Position numbers and translations under genes: made by a program. A stretch of DNA of 46,006 nucleotides from an uncultured Clostridia bacterium (GTDB lineage Bacteria; Bacillota; Clostridia; Lachnospirales; Lachnospiraceae), in contig CANDNA010000026.1 in the NCBI GenBank assembly GCA_947385955.1, forward strand, positions 1 to 46,006, read 5' to 3'. The notes below the pieces were generated by a model, which was not told the origin of the DNA, did no database searches, and worked only from the letters and a program-made list of their open reading frames with translations. Shown here piece after piece: positions 34,843-44,145 of the stretch (within the stretch, counting starts at the first letter, position 1; each line of letters begins with the position of its first letter).

Positions 34843-35703
34843 TTATTTTACTGCACCGGCCACCACGCCGCCGATAATCTGCTTCTGCAGTACCACATAC
34901 AGAATCAGAATCGGGATCACGCAGAGCAGCAGGCCTGCCATAATCGTACCATAGTCTGCAGAATACGTACCATAAAAACTATAGGTGGAAAGGGGCAGTG
35001 TCAGCAGTTCCTTTTTGCTCAGAACCAGCGACGGCAAAAGGAAGTCATTCCAGAATGCCAGCGAGTTCAGAATCACCATTGTGGAAATAATCGGCTTTAA
35101 CAGAGGGAACACGATCAGGAAAAAGGTCTGGGCATGGGAACATCCGTCAATGCAGCTTGCCTCTTCCAGTGCAATAGGGATATTGCCCTTGATAAAACCG
35201 TGGAACATAAACACCGACATAGCCATCGAAAATCCGGTATGCATGAAAATCAGTGTCAGTCTGTGCTCCAGCACATGCAGTGTACCACCGTAAATACTTA
35301 CCAGCGGAATCATAATTGCCTGGAACGGAATAATCATGGAAGCCACCATCAGGGCAAAGGTAAAATCGGAGATTTTATTTTTATTCCGCACGATATAATA
35401 TGCCAGCATAGCTGCCAGAAGCGTCACCAGGACAGTCGCGCTTACCGTAACCAGCAGTGAATTTTTAAAGGCGTTTAAAAAGTCCATCTGCACAAACGCT
35501 TTTACAAAGTTGTCAAAAGACAGTCCCTTAATGGTAAACAGCCAGGAAAACGGGCTTTTGATAATATCCCTTTTCTGTTTCAGAGAATTGATTACCACCA
35601 TAAGGAAAGGGAACATATACCCTATGAAAATAATTACCAGTACGGCAATTGCCAGTGCATTCATCATTTTTCGTCTGCTGCCGCCAACATTCGTCTGCTT
35701 CAT
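34843..35703 (-). CDS. Carbohydrate ABC transporter permease, MalG type (sucrose locus)
   Basis: The 286-residue membrane protein has six predicted helices and the EAA loop in EEASCIDGCSHAQTFFLIVFP. The N-terminal FPFLMVVINSLKQKRD segment fits the MalG side of CUT1 importers. Its ATG overlaps the stop of the upstream permease gene as TAATG, so the two are translationally coupled. It forms the channel for the sugar delivered by the lipoprotein at 36638-38014. Between its stop and the GH32 start are about 90 bp of non-coding sequence. Confidence 0.92.
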   Translation of the reverse strand: MKQTNVGGSRRKMMNALAIAVLVIIFIGYMFPFLMVVINSLKQKRDIIKSPFSWLFTIKGLSFDNFVKAFVQMDFLNAFKNSLLVTVSATVLVTLLAAMLAYYIVRNKNKISDFTFALMVASMIIPFQAIMIPLVSIYGGTLHVLEHRLTLIFMHTGFSMAMSVFMFHGFIKGNIPIALEEASCIDGCSHAQTFFLIVFPLLKPIISTMVILNSLAFWNDFLLPSLVLSKKELLTLPLSTYSFYGTYSADYGTIMAGLLLCVIPILILYVVLQKQIIGGVVAGAVK

Positions 35704-36575
35704 TATGCTTCCACCTCCTGTTTCTTAGTAAAGTATACCTGAAGTCCGCTGATACATGCCACTACGATAAAGAGTACAAATGCTTCTGCCTGACCCAGAC
35801 CAAACGCTCTGGATGTAAATGCCTTTTCATACACATGCATTGCTGCCATTTCCGTTGTCCCATAAGGGCCTCCTGCTGTCAGAGACAGGTTGACATCATA
35901 TACCATAAAGGCACGGGACAGTGTCAGGAACAGACAGATGGTAATGGAGGACATCATCAGGGGCATCACAATATTGGTCATTTTCTTCCAGCCAGAAGCC
36001 CCGTCGATGCTGGCCGCTTCCATAACATCCTCGCTCAGCCCCATAAAACCTGCCACATAAATCAGAATCATATATCCGGAAAGCTGCCATACCGTTACCA
36101 GCACCAGTGCGGCAAAGGCCTTGCCCGGCGTGGACAGCCAGGAAATCCCGAACAGGCTCCATCCGGTGGATTCTCCCACGCTGACAAAAGCTCTTGAAAA
36201 TACAAACTGCCATATGTAACCCAGTACGATACCGCCGATTAAGTTGGGGGTAAAAAATCCGGCCCGGAAAAAGTTCTGTCCTTTGATGCCTCTTGTCAGA
36301 AGATACGCAATGGCAAAAGCCATCACATTGACTAACACCACTACTACAATCACATATTCAAATGTCAGGATCAGGGACGACCAGAACTGAGAATCCCGGA
36401 CAACGCCGGCAAAATTTCTCAGTCCGATAAAATTTTTGGTGCTTGATACACCGTCCCAGTCTGTCAATGTCAGATATACACCATAGACAAACGGTATGAT
36501 TACCACGGCAAAGAAACAGAACATGCCCGGTAATCCAAACATACAGAAATCTTTTCCACTGTTTTTTGATTTCAT
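35703..36575 (-). CDS. Carbohydrate ABC transporter permease, MalF type (sucrose locus)
   Basis: The 290-residue protein has six helices, starting with MFCFFAVVIIPFVYGVYLTL, and the EAA loop in MEAASIDGASGWKKMTNIVMP. This is the MalF-side partner in a CUT1 importer. It lies 62 bp after the binding-protein gene and shares one base with the next permease gene. GAGGAG precedes ATG 36575. With no ATPase gene nearby, an MsmK/MsmX-like ATPase encoded elsewhere is expected to power it. Confidence 0.92.
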   Translation of the reverse strand: MKSKNSGKDFCMFGLPGMFCFFAVVIIPFVYGVYLTLTDWDGVSSTKNFIGLRNFAGVVRDSQFWSSLILTFEYVIVVVVLVNVMAFAIAYLLTRGIKGQNFFRAGFFTPNLIGGIVLGYIWQFVFSRAFVSVGESTGWSLFGISWLSTPGKAFAALVLVTVWQLSGYMILIYVAGFMGLSEDVMEAASIDGASGWKKMTNIVMPLMMSSITICLFLTLSRAFMVYDVNLSLTAGGPYGTTEMAAMHVYEKAFTSRAFGLGQAEAFVLFIVVACISGLQVYFTKKQEVEA

Positions 36576-36637
36576 ATTCTATCGCTCCTCTCTCGCCTGC
36601 GCCGCCTGACTGCTGCCATGCGGCTTTGGCTCTGTCT

Positions 36638-38014
36638 CTAATTCTGCTGTGCCCAATATTCCTCTATGGAACCGATCAGTTCTGCCCGGTCGCTTCTGTC
36701 TGCCAGATATTTCTGCATTGCCGCACCCAGCACCGCCCAGTGGTCATTGGGGACAATCACCGAGGCATTGAAGGTATTGCCGGAATGTACTTTGGCGTAA
36801 ATATCCGCGCTGAGCGGATCCAGCGGCTCATAAGGATTGTTCTGGAAAGGCGGGATTACATTGCAGGTCTTAACCAGCATCTGCTGCCCGATCTCACTGA
36901 AAACGATCCAGTTCAGAAATTCTTTTGCAGCCGCCTGCTGTTTTTCACTTGCCACGATCCGGTCCAGCATAACCTGTTTGGACGGAGAAGCCTGTATTTT
37001 CTGGTTGGCAAAATCCGTTTCATCATTGTTCATAAAATAAGGCAGAAATCCATATTCGTCCTCCACATCAGCCCCTGCTTCTGCCAGATTGGGCCATGCC
37101 CAGTTACCGTTAAACCAGAATGCCGTCTTACCGTCTGCCAGATCGATGGCCATCTCATCATAATCCGCCCCAAGAGGGTCTCCCTGGGCAACATTGTAGG
37201 TTTTCAGTACGTCAAACATATTCAGAAATTCTTCCAGTCTGGCATAACTGCTTAAATCCAGTGTACCGGCTTTGATCTCTTCCACTTTTTCCTGTGCCCC
37301 CGGTGTGGTACCGTCATACAGTTCATAGATATACTGGAGGTGATGTGCCCCCAGGGACCAGTCCTCTTTTGCCACGGAAACCGGTCTCTGAATACCGGCT
37401 GCTTTCAGTTCTTCCAAAAGGGCTACAAAGCTGTCCTGTGTCCGAATGGATGCCGGATCAAATTCCCGTCCCAATGCCTCTTCAATCACCGCTTTATTGT
37501 AAATAATACCCCGGCCTTCAATACACAGAGGGAAACAATATACTTTACCGTTTACTTCCGTCAGATACCCTTCCGCCTCTGCCACCCAGGGTTCCTCTGA
37601 CAGATCTGCCGCTTTCTCCTCTGCCAGCGCGATCACATCCGTGGTATCCAGAATCGCCAGTGTGGGCGGATTTCCCGAATTGTAAAGACTTACCACCCTG
37701 GTGTACGGGGAATCGCCGTCCGTCACAGGCATAACCTCCACATGTACTCCTGACCTTTCCTCATAGGCTACGCTCATTTTTTCCAGCGCCACCTGGATTT
37801 CGGCTTTTGAGTTCAGCAGCGTAATACTGGTCCCGCTCAGAGAGCTGTCATACGCAAACGAATCCACAGACGTGTCGATGGGAATCTCTTCCACCACTTC
37901 ATTGGGATCATCCGGATCACTTGCAAATCCGAACGTGCACCCGGTCAGTGAAGCTGTCAGAAACGAAGCTGTCAGTACCGACACAATGACCTTTCCCGAA
38001 ATCTTCCTTTTCAT
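36638..38014 (-). CDS. Sugar-binding lipoprotein of the sucrose-locus ABC transporter
   Basis: The protein has 458 residues from ATG 38014, which follows GGAGG at the right distance; the frame continues upstream into the operator region but without a ribosome site. A basic start and hydrophobic segment end in the lipobox SLTGC, so it is anchored outside the membrane. The mature part is a family 1 solute-binding protein with VMPVTDGDSPYTRVV and FWFNGNWAWP, the last forming part of the sugar-binding cleft in relatives. It is the first gene of a five-gene operon with two permeases, GH32 and the GH13 enzyme, so sucrose or a short fructoside is the likely ligand. Confidence 0.93.
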   Translation of the reverse strand: MKRKISGKVIVSVLTASFLTASLTGCTFGFASDPDDPNEVVEEIPIDTSVDSFAYDSSLSGTSITLLNSKAEIQVALEKMSVAYEERSGVHVEVMPVTDGDSPYTRVVSLYNSGNPPTLAILDTTDVIALAEEKAADLSEEPWVAEAEGYLTEVNGKVYCFPLCIEGRGIIYNKAVIEEALGREFDPASIRTQDSFVALLEELKAAGIQRPVSVAKEDWSLGAHHLQYIYELYDGTTPGAQEKVEEIKAGTLDLSSYARLEEFLNMFDVLKTYNVAQGDPLGADYDEMAIDLADGKTAFWFNGNWAWPNLAEAGADVEDEYGFLPYFMNNDETDFANQKIQASPSKQVMLDRIVASEKQQAAAKEFLNWIVFSEIGQQMLVKTCNVIPPFQNNPYEPLDPLSADIYAKVHSGNTFNASVIVPNDHWAVLGAAMQKYLADRSDRAELIGSIEEYWAQQN

Positions 38015-38059
38015 GCAATTTTCCTCCTCCTTTTTTGTGTTCTTCGTATGTAACCAGTT

Positions 38060-38075
38060 AAGTAACCGGTTACTT
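38060..38075. promoter_or_regulatory. LacI-family operator O1 (perfect palindrome)
   Basis: AAGTAACCGGTTACTT is a perfect 16-bp palindrome with the central CG-rich core typical of LacI/ScrR operators. It begins 10 bp downstream of the -10 of the sucrose operon promoter, where a bound repressor would block transcription. Confidence 0.85.
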
Positions 38076-38084
38076 TTCGCTAAT

Positions 38085-38114
38085 ATCGTAGCATATTGAT
38101 GCATGTCCCGTCAA
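38085..38114 (-). promoter_or_regulatory. Promoter of the sucrose operon
   Basis: On the minus strand TTGACG (38109-38114) and TACGAT (38085-38090) are 18 bp apart, with TG one base before the -10. Operator O1 lies over the start of the transcript. Confidence 0.65.
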
Positions 38115-38175
38115 TGCCCTAAATAAATTTTGGAAACCATGCCCAATTTACGGGCATTTTTCTTGTTTACTTTCT

Positions 38176-38191
38176 ACAAAACCGGTTACTT
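38176..38191. promoter_or_regulatory. LacI-family operator O2 (half degenerate)
   Basis: The right half matches O1 perfectly and the left half has three changes. It lies 8 bp from O3, centre to centre 23 bp, about two helical turns. Confidence 0.65.
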
Positions 38192-38198
38192 TCACTTT

Positions 38199-38214
38199 AA
38201 GTAACCGGTCACTT
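38199..38214. promoter_or_regulatory. LacI-family operator O3
   Basis: AAGTAACCGGTCACTT differs from O1 at one base. It ends one base before the -35 of the regulator gene, so it probably mediates autoregulation. Confidence 0.8.
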
Positions 38215-38215
38215 G

Positions 38216-38244
38216 TTGAAATATCTGTTTTTTTCTGCTATACT
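38216..38244 (+). promoter_or_regulatory. Promoter of the LacI regulator gene
   Basis: TTGAAA (38216-38221) and TATACT (38239-38244) are 17 bp apart, with a TG one base before the -10. The leader is about 30 bp. Confidence 0.75.
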
Positions 38245-38279
38245 AAAAGCCAAATATATTTGTTCAATCAGAGGGCTGT

Positions 38280-39329
38280 ATGGGTAAGAAAAAAAATGTA
38301 ACTTTTGATGACATTGCGAAGTTTACAAAGTTTTCAAAAACTACCATTTCCCGTTTTTTCAACAATCCTGATTCCCTTACGCTGGAGAATCAGGAAATCA
38401 TATCCAATGCGCTGGAAGAGCTGAATTACAAGGAGAACAAAGTGGCGAAGATTCTCGCCAATGGCAAGACTGAATTTATCGGCATTGTCATTCCCAATCT
38501 GTTTAATCATTACTATTCCGAAATACTGAATCAAATCCTGCTCACTTATGAGACTTTCGGCTATAAGTTCCTTGTATTTGTGGGAAATGAACGGGAAGAA
38601 GTGGAGCGGCGCTATATCGAAGAGCTGCTCGCTTACAAAATAGAAGGGTTGATTATTTTAAGCTACACCATTCCTTCCAGGGAGCTGGCAGAGCTCCAGA
38701 TTCCGATCGTCACCATCGAACGGGAGGATCAGTATGTATGCAGCGTCAATACCGACAATTATATGGGAGCAGTACAGGCCACCAGCCTGCTGGCAAAGCA
38801 TGGCTGCGATATTTTTATCCACACCAATTCTCCTGTGCTGCCTAATCTGCCCGCTTACGGACGCATCAGAGGATTTCTGGACACCTGTCAGGAAAAAAAT
38901 TTAAAGCACCGTATTATCTTCAAACCCTTCGAAAGTACCTATGAGCAGACACAGAAATATCTGCTGGAAATTCTGGACGAGCTGGAAAATGACTTTTCCG
39001 GACAAAAAAAGGGGATTTTTGTTTCCAATGATACCCATGCCAATATGCTGCTAAATCTGCTGGTACGAAAATACGGTACGCTGCCGGAGGACTATCTGAT
39101 CGTAGGATTTGACAATTCTCCCGTTTCCCTGGAGGCTGTTATCCCCATCAGTACAATCGGGCAGCAGATCGACAAGATTGCCTTTGAAGCTGTCTCTCTG
39201 CTGGTGGATCTTATGAATGAGCGTAAAAAAAGAAAACCGGTCCCTTTGCAGGAACCGATTCACAGGGTCGTGCCTCCTGTCCTGATCCGGAGAGAAACCA
39301 CGGAAAAAACAGGGACATCTCCTGTATAA
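38280..39329 (+). CDS. LacI-family regulator of the sucrose operon
   Basis: The 349-residue protein has an N-terminal helix-turn-helix (about 7-28; VTFDDIAKFTKFSKTTISR) and hinge helix (NKVAKILANGKT), then a periplasmic-binding-like sugar domain (IGIVIPNLFNHYYSEILNQI region through VPPVLIRRETT). The divergent position, the three matching palindromes in the shared spacer and the sucrose genes opposite make it the local repressor, released by a sugar or sugar phosphate. AGAGGG precedes the ATG at 38280. It is transcribed alone. Sucrose-type regulators such as ScrR are the nearest functional analogy, but orthology is not shown. Confidence 0.93.
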   Translation: MGKKKNVTFDDIAKFTKFSKTTISRFFNNPDSLTLENQEIISNALEELNYKENKVAKILANGKTEFIGIVIPNLFNHYYSEILNQILLTYETFGYKFLVFVGNEREEVERRYIEELLAYKIEGLIILSYTIPSRELAELQIPIVTIEREDQYVCSVNTDNYMGAVQATSLLAKHGCDIFIHTNSPVLPNLPAYGRIRGFLDTCQEKNLKHRIIFKPFESTYEQTQKYLLEILDELENDFSGQKKGIFVSNDTHANMLLNLLVRKYGTLPEDYLIVGFDNSPVSLEAVIPISTIGQQIDKIAFEAVSLLVDLMNERKKRKPVPLQEPIHRVVPPVLIRRETTEKTGTSPV

Positions 39330-39351
39330 GCACTGCGGCGGCCTGATGCTT

Positions 39352-39717
39352 TCAGAGCGGCCGCACTGCTTTGGTCGCCACAATCGGCACACCGGTCCCT
39401 GCCACATCTTCCAGCAGTACATCCCCGATCCGCACCGGCGCCTCTGCCACAATCCCATTGATCTGCTGCATACATGCCAGGATCCTGTCTTTGGGAATCC
39501 CCGTTTTCGTTTTCACTGAGGTCAGAGGCCGCTCTCCGCCCAAAATCCTGACTGTGGAAGTTACGGTTCTCACCGGGCTGATCACTTCTTTTTCCGCATA
39601 TTCCTTCCCTTTCCGGCAGGTATAGCCATTTACTTCTCCAATGTTCTTTCCATCCGTCACAACGGTAATCATACAGCCCCTGGGACAGCAGATACAGGTC
39701 AGTTCTCTCTTTTCCAA
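39352..39717 (-). CDS. DUF1667 protein with Fe-S-like Cys motif
   Basis: The 121-residue protein starts with TTG 39717 after AAAGGAG. Residues 8-15 (CICCPRGC) give CX2CX3C and a fourth Cys follows near 34 (YTCRKG), like the [4Fe-4S] motif at the start of molybdopterin oxidoreductases, though no molybdopterin domain follows. This is the DUF1667 family, usually found next to FAD oxidoreductases of glycerol metabolism. It is last in the glpK operon, 7 bp after the second oxidoreductase. An electron-carrier role in a glycerol-3-phosphate oxidising complex is a sensible inference. Confidence 0.88.
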   Translation of the reverse strand: MEKRELTCICCPRGCMITVVTDGKNIGEVNGYTCRKGKEYAEKEVISPVRTVTSTVRILGGERPLTSVKTKTGIPKDRILACMQQINGIVAEAPVRIGDVLLEDVAGTGVPIVATKAVRPL

Positions 39718-39724
39718 AGATATG

Positions 39725-40996
39725 TCACTCCTTTTCTATCTTGATGGCAATGCGTTCGGATCCCGTACAGGCTTCCAGCATAGCTCCCGGCAAAATCACT
39801 TCCTCCATTTCCCCCGGCGCCATCACAGCCTTTCTGCGATGCATGATGCGTTCCCCATTCCGGTATACACTGATATAACTGTCCTGAAACACCGCATCGA
39901 CCCGAAATCGAATCTTTACACAGGGTTCTGTCCGTTCCACACAGATACGCTGGGGAACGGTATAACGTACCCCCTGCCCTGCTGTCAGCGGTATCTGCCG
40001 CCTCTCTCCCTCTGCCGGTCTGCCTGTTACGAATACGGCCGCATTTTTCCCTGCCCGGCCGGCCTCTTCGGATACATAATCCACCAGGTCATGTACATGC
40101 AGCACATTGCCGCAGGCAAATACACCCGGAATATTGGTCTCCAGATTTTCGTCCACCACCGGCCCTGATGTCACCCTGTCCAGCTCCACTCCCATCTCCA
40201 GAGAGAGTTCATTTTCCGGAATCAGGCCCACTGACAGAAGCAGCGTATCACAGGTATATGCCTCTTCCGTCCCCGGAATCGGACGGCCCTTTTCATCCAC
40301 CTGAGCCAGTATCACCCCTTCCAGCCGTTCCCGGCCCTGAATATCCACTACAGTATGACACAGTTTCAGGGGAATGCCATAATCTTCCAGACACTGTACC
40401 ATATTCCGCTTCAGGCCGCCGCAGTAGGGCATCCGCTCCGCCACCACTTTCACCCTGGCCCCTTCCAGCGTCATACGTCTGGCCATAATCAGACCGATAT
40501 CGCCGCTCCCCAGGATCACCACTTCCCGGCCCGGCAGATACCCTTCCATATTGACCAGACGCTGGGCCGTGCCTGCCGAGAAAATACCGGCGGGCCGGTA
40601 TCCCGGAATATTCAGCGCCCCTCTGGCACGCTCCCGGCAGCCCATTGCCAGGATCACGGCGCCGGCCTGTACCCGGAACATTCCCTTTTCCCGGTTCATG
40701 GCCGTCACCACCCGTTCCCGGCTGATCCCCATTACCATTGTATTCAGCTCACAGGCAACCCCCAGTTCCCTGGCCTGCACAATAAACCGGTCCGCATACT
40801 CCGGCCCGGTCAGTTCCTCCTGAAACGTATGCAGGCCAAACCCGTTATGAATACACTGATTCAGGATACCACCCGGTTCTCTGTCCCGTTCCAGAATCAG
40901 GACATCCAAAATGCCTGCTTTTCTGGCCGCTATGGCCGCTGCAAGTCCGGCAGGACCTCCCCCGATCACAACAACGCTATATGTTTCTATGGTCAT
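39725..40996 (-). CDS. FAD/NAD(P)-dependent oxidoreductase of the glycerol operon
   Basis: The 423-residue protein has two dinucleotide folds: an N-terminal FAD motif VVIGGGPAGLAAA and a mid-protein NAD(P) motif VVILGSGDIGLIMA, arranged as in pyridine-nucleotide disulfide oxidoreductases. A conserved-looking LNQCIHNGFG lies near residue 50, where a redox Cys sits in some relatives. The late segment GVFACGNVLHVHDLVD binds the FAD tail. The start overlaps the GlpA-like stop as ATGA, so synthesis is coupled. It probably links flavin electrons from the GlpA-like subunit to NAD(P)H, or the reverse; partners and direction are inferred. Confidence 0.9.
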   Translation of the reverse strand: MTIETYSVVVIGGGPAGLAAAIAARKAGILDVLILERDREPGGILNQCIHNGFGLHTFQEELTGPEYADRFIVQARELGVACELNTMVMGISRERVVTAMNREKGMFRVQAGAVILAMGCRERARGALNIPGYRPAGIFSAGTAQRLVNMEGYLPGREVVILGSGDIGLIMARRMTLEGARVKVVAERMPYCGGLKRNMVQCLEDYGIPLKLCHTVVDIQGRERLEGVILAQVDEKGRPIPGTEEAYTCDTLLLSVGLIPENELSLEMGVELDRVTSGPVVDENLETNIPGVFACGNVLHVHDLVDYVSEEAGRAGKNAAVFVTGRPAEGERRQIPLTAGQGVRYTVPQRICVERTEPCVKIRFRVDAVFQDSYISVYRNGERIMHRRKAVMAPGEMEEVILPGAMLEACTGSERIAIKIEKE

Positions 40997-42468
40997 GCTT
41001 CCCCTTCCTGACTGTTTTTCTCAGATCTTTCCATTGTACTTTCCTTTAACCGGCCTGTTACAATCCGGGAACTGCCTCCGGACTTTGTAATCTCTTCCAG
41101 GCCCACAGAAAGCTCTCTCTGCAGCAGCTCCATAATACGGGGTGCACAGAATCCGGACTGACATCTGCCCATTCCCGCTCTGGTACGCCGCTTGATACCG
41201 TCCAGAGACCTGGCGCCCACCGGCCTGTGAATCGCATCCAGAATCTCTCCTTCCGTAACGGATTCACAGCGGCATACAATCGTTCCATACGCCGGATTGT
41301 CCCGGATCAGTGCACTCTGCTCCTCTTCAGGCAAATCCAGCGGATGCACGATCCCCTTTCTTTTGGCCACAAATCCGTTCTTTTCCTGCAGATCCATCCG
41401 TTCCCGTAAAAGCTCTGCCACCATAGACCCGATGGCAGGCGCACTGGTCAGCCCGGGAGACTCAATGCCTGCCGCATCCACAAACCCTTTCGCATCCTCC
41501 GGTTCCCCGATGATAAATTCGTGGCCGTCCTCATGGGCACGCAGCCCGGAAAAAGAGGTGATCACCTGCCCAAGGGGAATGTCTCTCACCGCCAGGCCCG
41601 CCTGCGCTGCCAGTGTGTCCATGCCCTCTCTGGTCGTATTGGTGCCCTCTTTATTGTCTATGTCCACAGCCGTCGGCCCCACGATCAGATTGCCATGCAC
41701 GGTGGGAGATACCAGAACTCCCTTTCCCATACTGCCGGGAAGCAGAAAAACCGTATGGCTCACATGGGTTCCCGCCCTGCGGTCCAACAGAAAATATTCC
41801 CCTTTTCTGGGCGTCATATGAATGGCATGTCTGCTCACCATATTGTGAAACACATCCGCATAAACCCCGGCCGCATTGACCACATAGCGGCTTTCCACCA
41901 TACCCCGGTCTGTTTCCAGCCGGTAAAAGCCGTCTGCCTTTTCCACGCTCATAACCTTTGTATCAAACCGGAATCTGACTCCGTTTACACAGGCATTTTC
42001 TGCCAGGGCAATGGTCATCAGAAACGGACAGACAATACCTCCTGTGGGTGCATACAACGCCCCTGCCACCGTATTCTGCAGATTCGGCTCTTTTTCCAGC
42101 GCTTCTTTTTGTGACAGAATCCTCAGCCCCTCTACGCCATTTCTCACCCCCCGCTCACAGAGCGCCTGCAGGACCGGCAGCTCTTCCTCATGGAGACATA
42201 CCACCAGTGACCCGTTTCTTCGAAAAGGGAAATCCAGTTCCTTTGCCAACCGGTCCATTTTCCGGTTGCCCTCCACATTCAGTCTGGCCATCAGAGACCC
42301 TTCCTGCGCATCAAAACCGGCATGGATAATGGCGCTGTTGGCCTTGGAAGTGCCACAGCATACATCCTCACACCGTTCCAGAACGCAGATATCCGCCTCA
42401 TATCTGGACAGTTCTCTTGCAATGGCGCATCCTGTCACACCTGCGCCGATAATACAGATATCATACAT
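40993..42468 (-). CDS. GlpA-like FAD-dependent glycerol-3-phosphate dehydrogenase with BFD domain
   Basis: The 491-residue protein starts at ATG 42468, where AAGGA lies 8 nt upstream; the frame extends further into glpK without support. It has the FAD-binding DAO fold (MYDICIIGAGVTGCAIAREL) with GTSKANSAIIHAGFD near residue 40. The C-terminus is a BFD-like [2Fe-2S] domain with CRC near residue 395 and CQSGFC some 35 residues on. This layout is that of anaerobic GlpA-type dehydrogenases, which oxidise glycerol 3-phosphate to dihydroxyacetone phosphate. The gene starts 5 bp after the glpK stop, consistent with acting on the GlpK product. Its partners appear to be the next two genes instead of the classical GlpB and GlpC. 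Confidence 0.9.
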   Translation of the reverse strand: MYDICIIGAGVTGCAIARELSRYEADICVLERCEDVCCGTSKANSAIIHAGFDAQEGSLMARLNVEGNRKMDRLAKELDFPFRRNGSLVVCLHEEELPVLQALCERGVRNGVEGLRILSQKEALEKEPNLQNTVAGALYAPTGGIVCPFLMTIALAENACVNGVRFRFDTKVMSVEKADGFYRLETDRGMVESRYVVNAAGVYADVFHNMVSRHAIHMTPRKGEYFLLDRRAGTHVSHTVFLLPGSMGKGVLVSPTVHGNLIVGPTAVDIDNKEGTNTTREGMDTLAAQAGLAVRDIPLGQVITSFSGLRAHEDGHEFIIGEPEDAKGFVDAAGIESPGLTSAPAIGSMVAELLRERMDLQEKNGFVAKRKGIVHPLDLPEEEQSALIRDNPAYGTIVCRCESVTEGEILDAIHRPVGARSLDGIKRRTRAGMGRCQSGFCAPRIMELLQRELSVGLEEITKSGGSSRIVTGRLKESTMERSEKNSQEGEA

Positions 42469-42473
42469 AATCG

Positions 42474-43970
42474 TTATCCTTCCCTGGCCCATCCATAGGA
42501 ACAGGCAACTGCCCTGCTCCATCCGTCAATGGCCTGTTTTCTTGCTTCTGCTTCCATCTGCGGCTCAAATATCCGGTCCATCTTCCAGTTCCGCTTTATC
42601 TCTTCCCGGCTCTTAAAATAGCCGGTTGACAGGCCGGCCAGATACGCCGCTCCCATTGCCGTTGTTTCCACGCAGACAGGCCGGTTCACCGGCGCATGAT
42701 TCACATCGGCCTGGAACTGCATCAGAAAATTATTGGCGCTGGCGCCGCCATCGACTTTCAATGCCCGCAGGGGTATACCGGAATCCGCTTCCATCGCCCG
42801 GATCACATCATGAACCTGATAAGCCAGAGATTCCAGTGTGGCCCGGACAATATGATTTCTGTTCACGCCTCTGGTAATCCCCACAATCGTTCCTCTTGCA
42901 TACTGATCCCAGTGGGGAGCCCCCAGCCCGGTAAATGCCGGCACCACATAACAGCCATTGGTATCCTTTACCTGACAGGCCATCGCTTCCGAATCCGAAG
43001 CCTTCTCAATCAGATGCATTTCATCCCGCAGCCACTGCAGGGCTGCTCCTGCCACAAAGATAGAGCCTTCCAGAGCATATGTCACCTTACCGTCCAGCCC
43101 CCATGCGATCGTCGTCACCAGCCCGTTTTTAGAATACACCGGCTTTTCACCGGTATTCATCAGCAGAAAACACCCGGTACCGTATGTATTTTTTGCCTCT
43201 CCTTCTTCAAAACAGGTCTGTCCGAACAGTGCCGACTGCTGATCCCCCGCCGCACCGCCAATGGGGATGGGCCCGCCGAAAAAGGACGGATCCGCCTCTC
43301 CGTAAATACAACTGGACGGTTTTACTTCCGGAAGCATACAGGCCGGAATCCCCAGCTCATCCAGGATTTCCTGATCCCATCGCAGATCCCCGATGTGAAA
43401 AAGCATCGTTCTGGAAGCATTGGAATAATCCGTGACATGGACCCTGCCTTTGGTCAGTTTCCAGATCAGCCATGTCTCCACCGTGCCAAACAGCAGCTTC
43501 CCTGCCTCTGCCCGCTCTCTCGCTCCTTCCACATGATCCAGTATCCATTTTATCTTCGTAGCCGAAAAATAGGCATCGATGACCAGACCTGTTTTCTCCC
43601 GGAAGGTATCTGTAAGCCCCTTTTCCCGCAGTTCATCACAATACTTCGAAGTACGCCTGCACTGCCATACAATCGCAGGGCAGACCGGCTCTCCCGTTTC
43701 CTGATCCCAGACGACCACCGTTTCCCTCTGATTGGTAATCCCGATGGCTGCAATGTCCTTCGCACAGGCCCCGATCTTGGACATTGCCTCCACAGCCACC
43801 CCCAACTGGGTGGACCAGATCTCCCTGGCATCATGCTCTACCCAGCCCGGCCTGGGAAAATACTGGGTAAATTCCTTCTGTGCCGCACTGCATACCTCTC
43901 CCTTTTTGTTAAACAGGATACATCTGTTGCTTGTCGTTCCGGCATCCAGTGCCATAATATAATCTGCCAT
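42474..43970 (-). CDS. glpK: Glycerol kinase
   Basis: The 498-residue protein is a full-length FGGY kinase. It starts with [15 protein letters not shown] (ATP phosphate loop), has IGITNQRET, the substrate-binding [11 protein letters not shown], and [16 protein letters not shown] in the C-terminal lobe. It phosphorylates glycerol to glycerol 3-phosphate in the cytoplasm and is the first gene of the redox operon that follows. No glycerol facilitator gene is within the window. A promoter lies about 55 bp upstream, and a GGGGCGG-type site precedes ATG 43970. Confidence 0.96.
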   Translation of the reverse strand: MADYIMALDAGTTSNRCILFNKKGEVCSAAQKEFTQYFPRPGWVEHDAREIWSTQLGVAVEAMSKIGACAKDIAAIGITNQRETVVVWDQETGEPVCPAIVWQCRRTSKYCDELREKGLTDTFREKTGLVIDAYFSATKIKWILDHVEGARERAEAGKLLFGTVETWLIWKLTKGRVHVTDYSNASRTMLFHIGDLRWDQEILDELGIPACMLPEVKPSSCIYGEADPSFFGGPIPIGGAAGDQQSALFGQTCFEEGEAKNTYGTGCFLLMNTGEKPVYSKNGLVTTIAWGLDGKVTYALEGSIFVAGAALQWLRDEMHLIEKASDSEAMACQVKDTNGCYVVPAFTGLGAPHWDQYARGTIVGITRGVNRNHIVRATLESLAYQVHDVIRAMEADSGIPLRALKVDGGASANNFLMQFQADVNHAPVNRPVCVETTAMGAAYLAGLSTGYFKSREEIKRNWKMDRIFEPQMEAEARKQAIDGWSRAVACSYGWAREG

Positions 43971-44023
43971 AGTTTCCGCCCCTTTTCACATCCCTGATTC
44001 CATGTCTGATGTCACTGACTTCG

Positions 44024-44052
44024 ATTATACTATCCCCCGTCTCAAACCGCAA
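44024..44052 (-). promoter_or_regulatory. Promoter of the glpK operon
   Basis: On the minus strand TTGCGG (44047-44052) and a perfect TATAAT (44024-44029) are 17 bp apart, 54 bp before the glpK start. Confidence 0.7.
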
Positions 44053-44122
44053 TAGTACGGGAAAGCTCCTCTTTCTCATCTTTTGATTCACAACCATTCT
44101 GCCCTGTGATATGCTGATAAAA

Positions 44123-44145
44123 ACAGAGTTTGCTAAAAACTCCGT
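44123..44145. promoter_or_regulatory. Candidate operator dyad upstream of glpK
   Basis: ACAGAGTTT and AAACTCCGT form a 9-bp dyad (one mismatch) around GCTAA. It lies about 70 bp upstream of the glpK -35, in the spacer 43971-44318 between divergent genes. No regulator is assigned. Confidence 0.35.
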
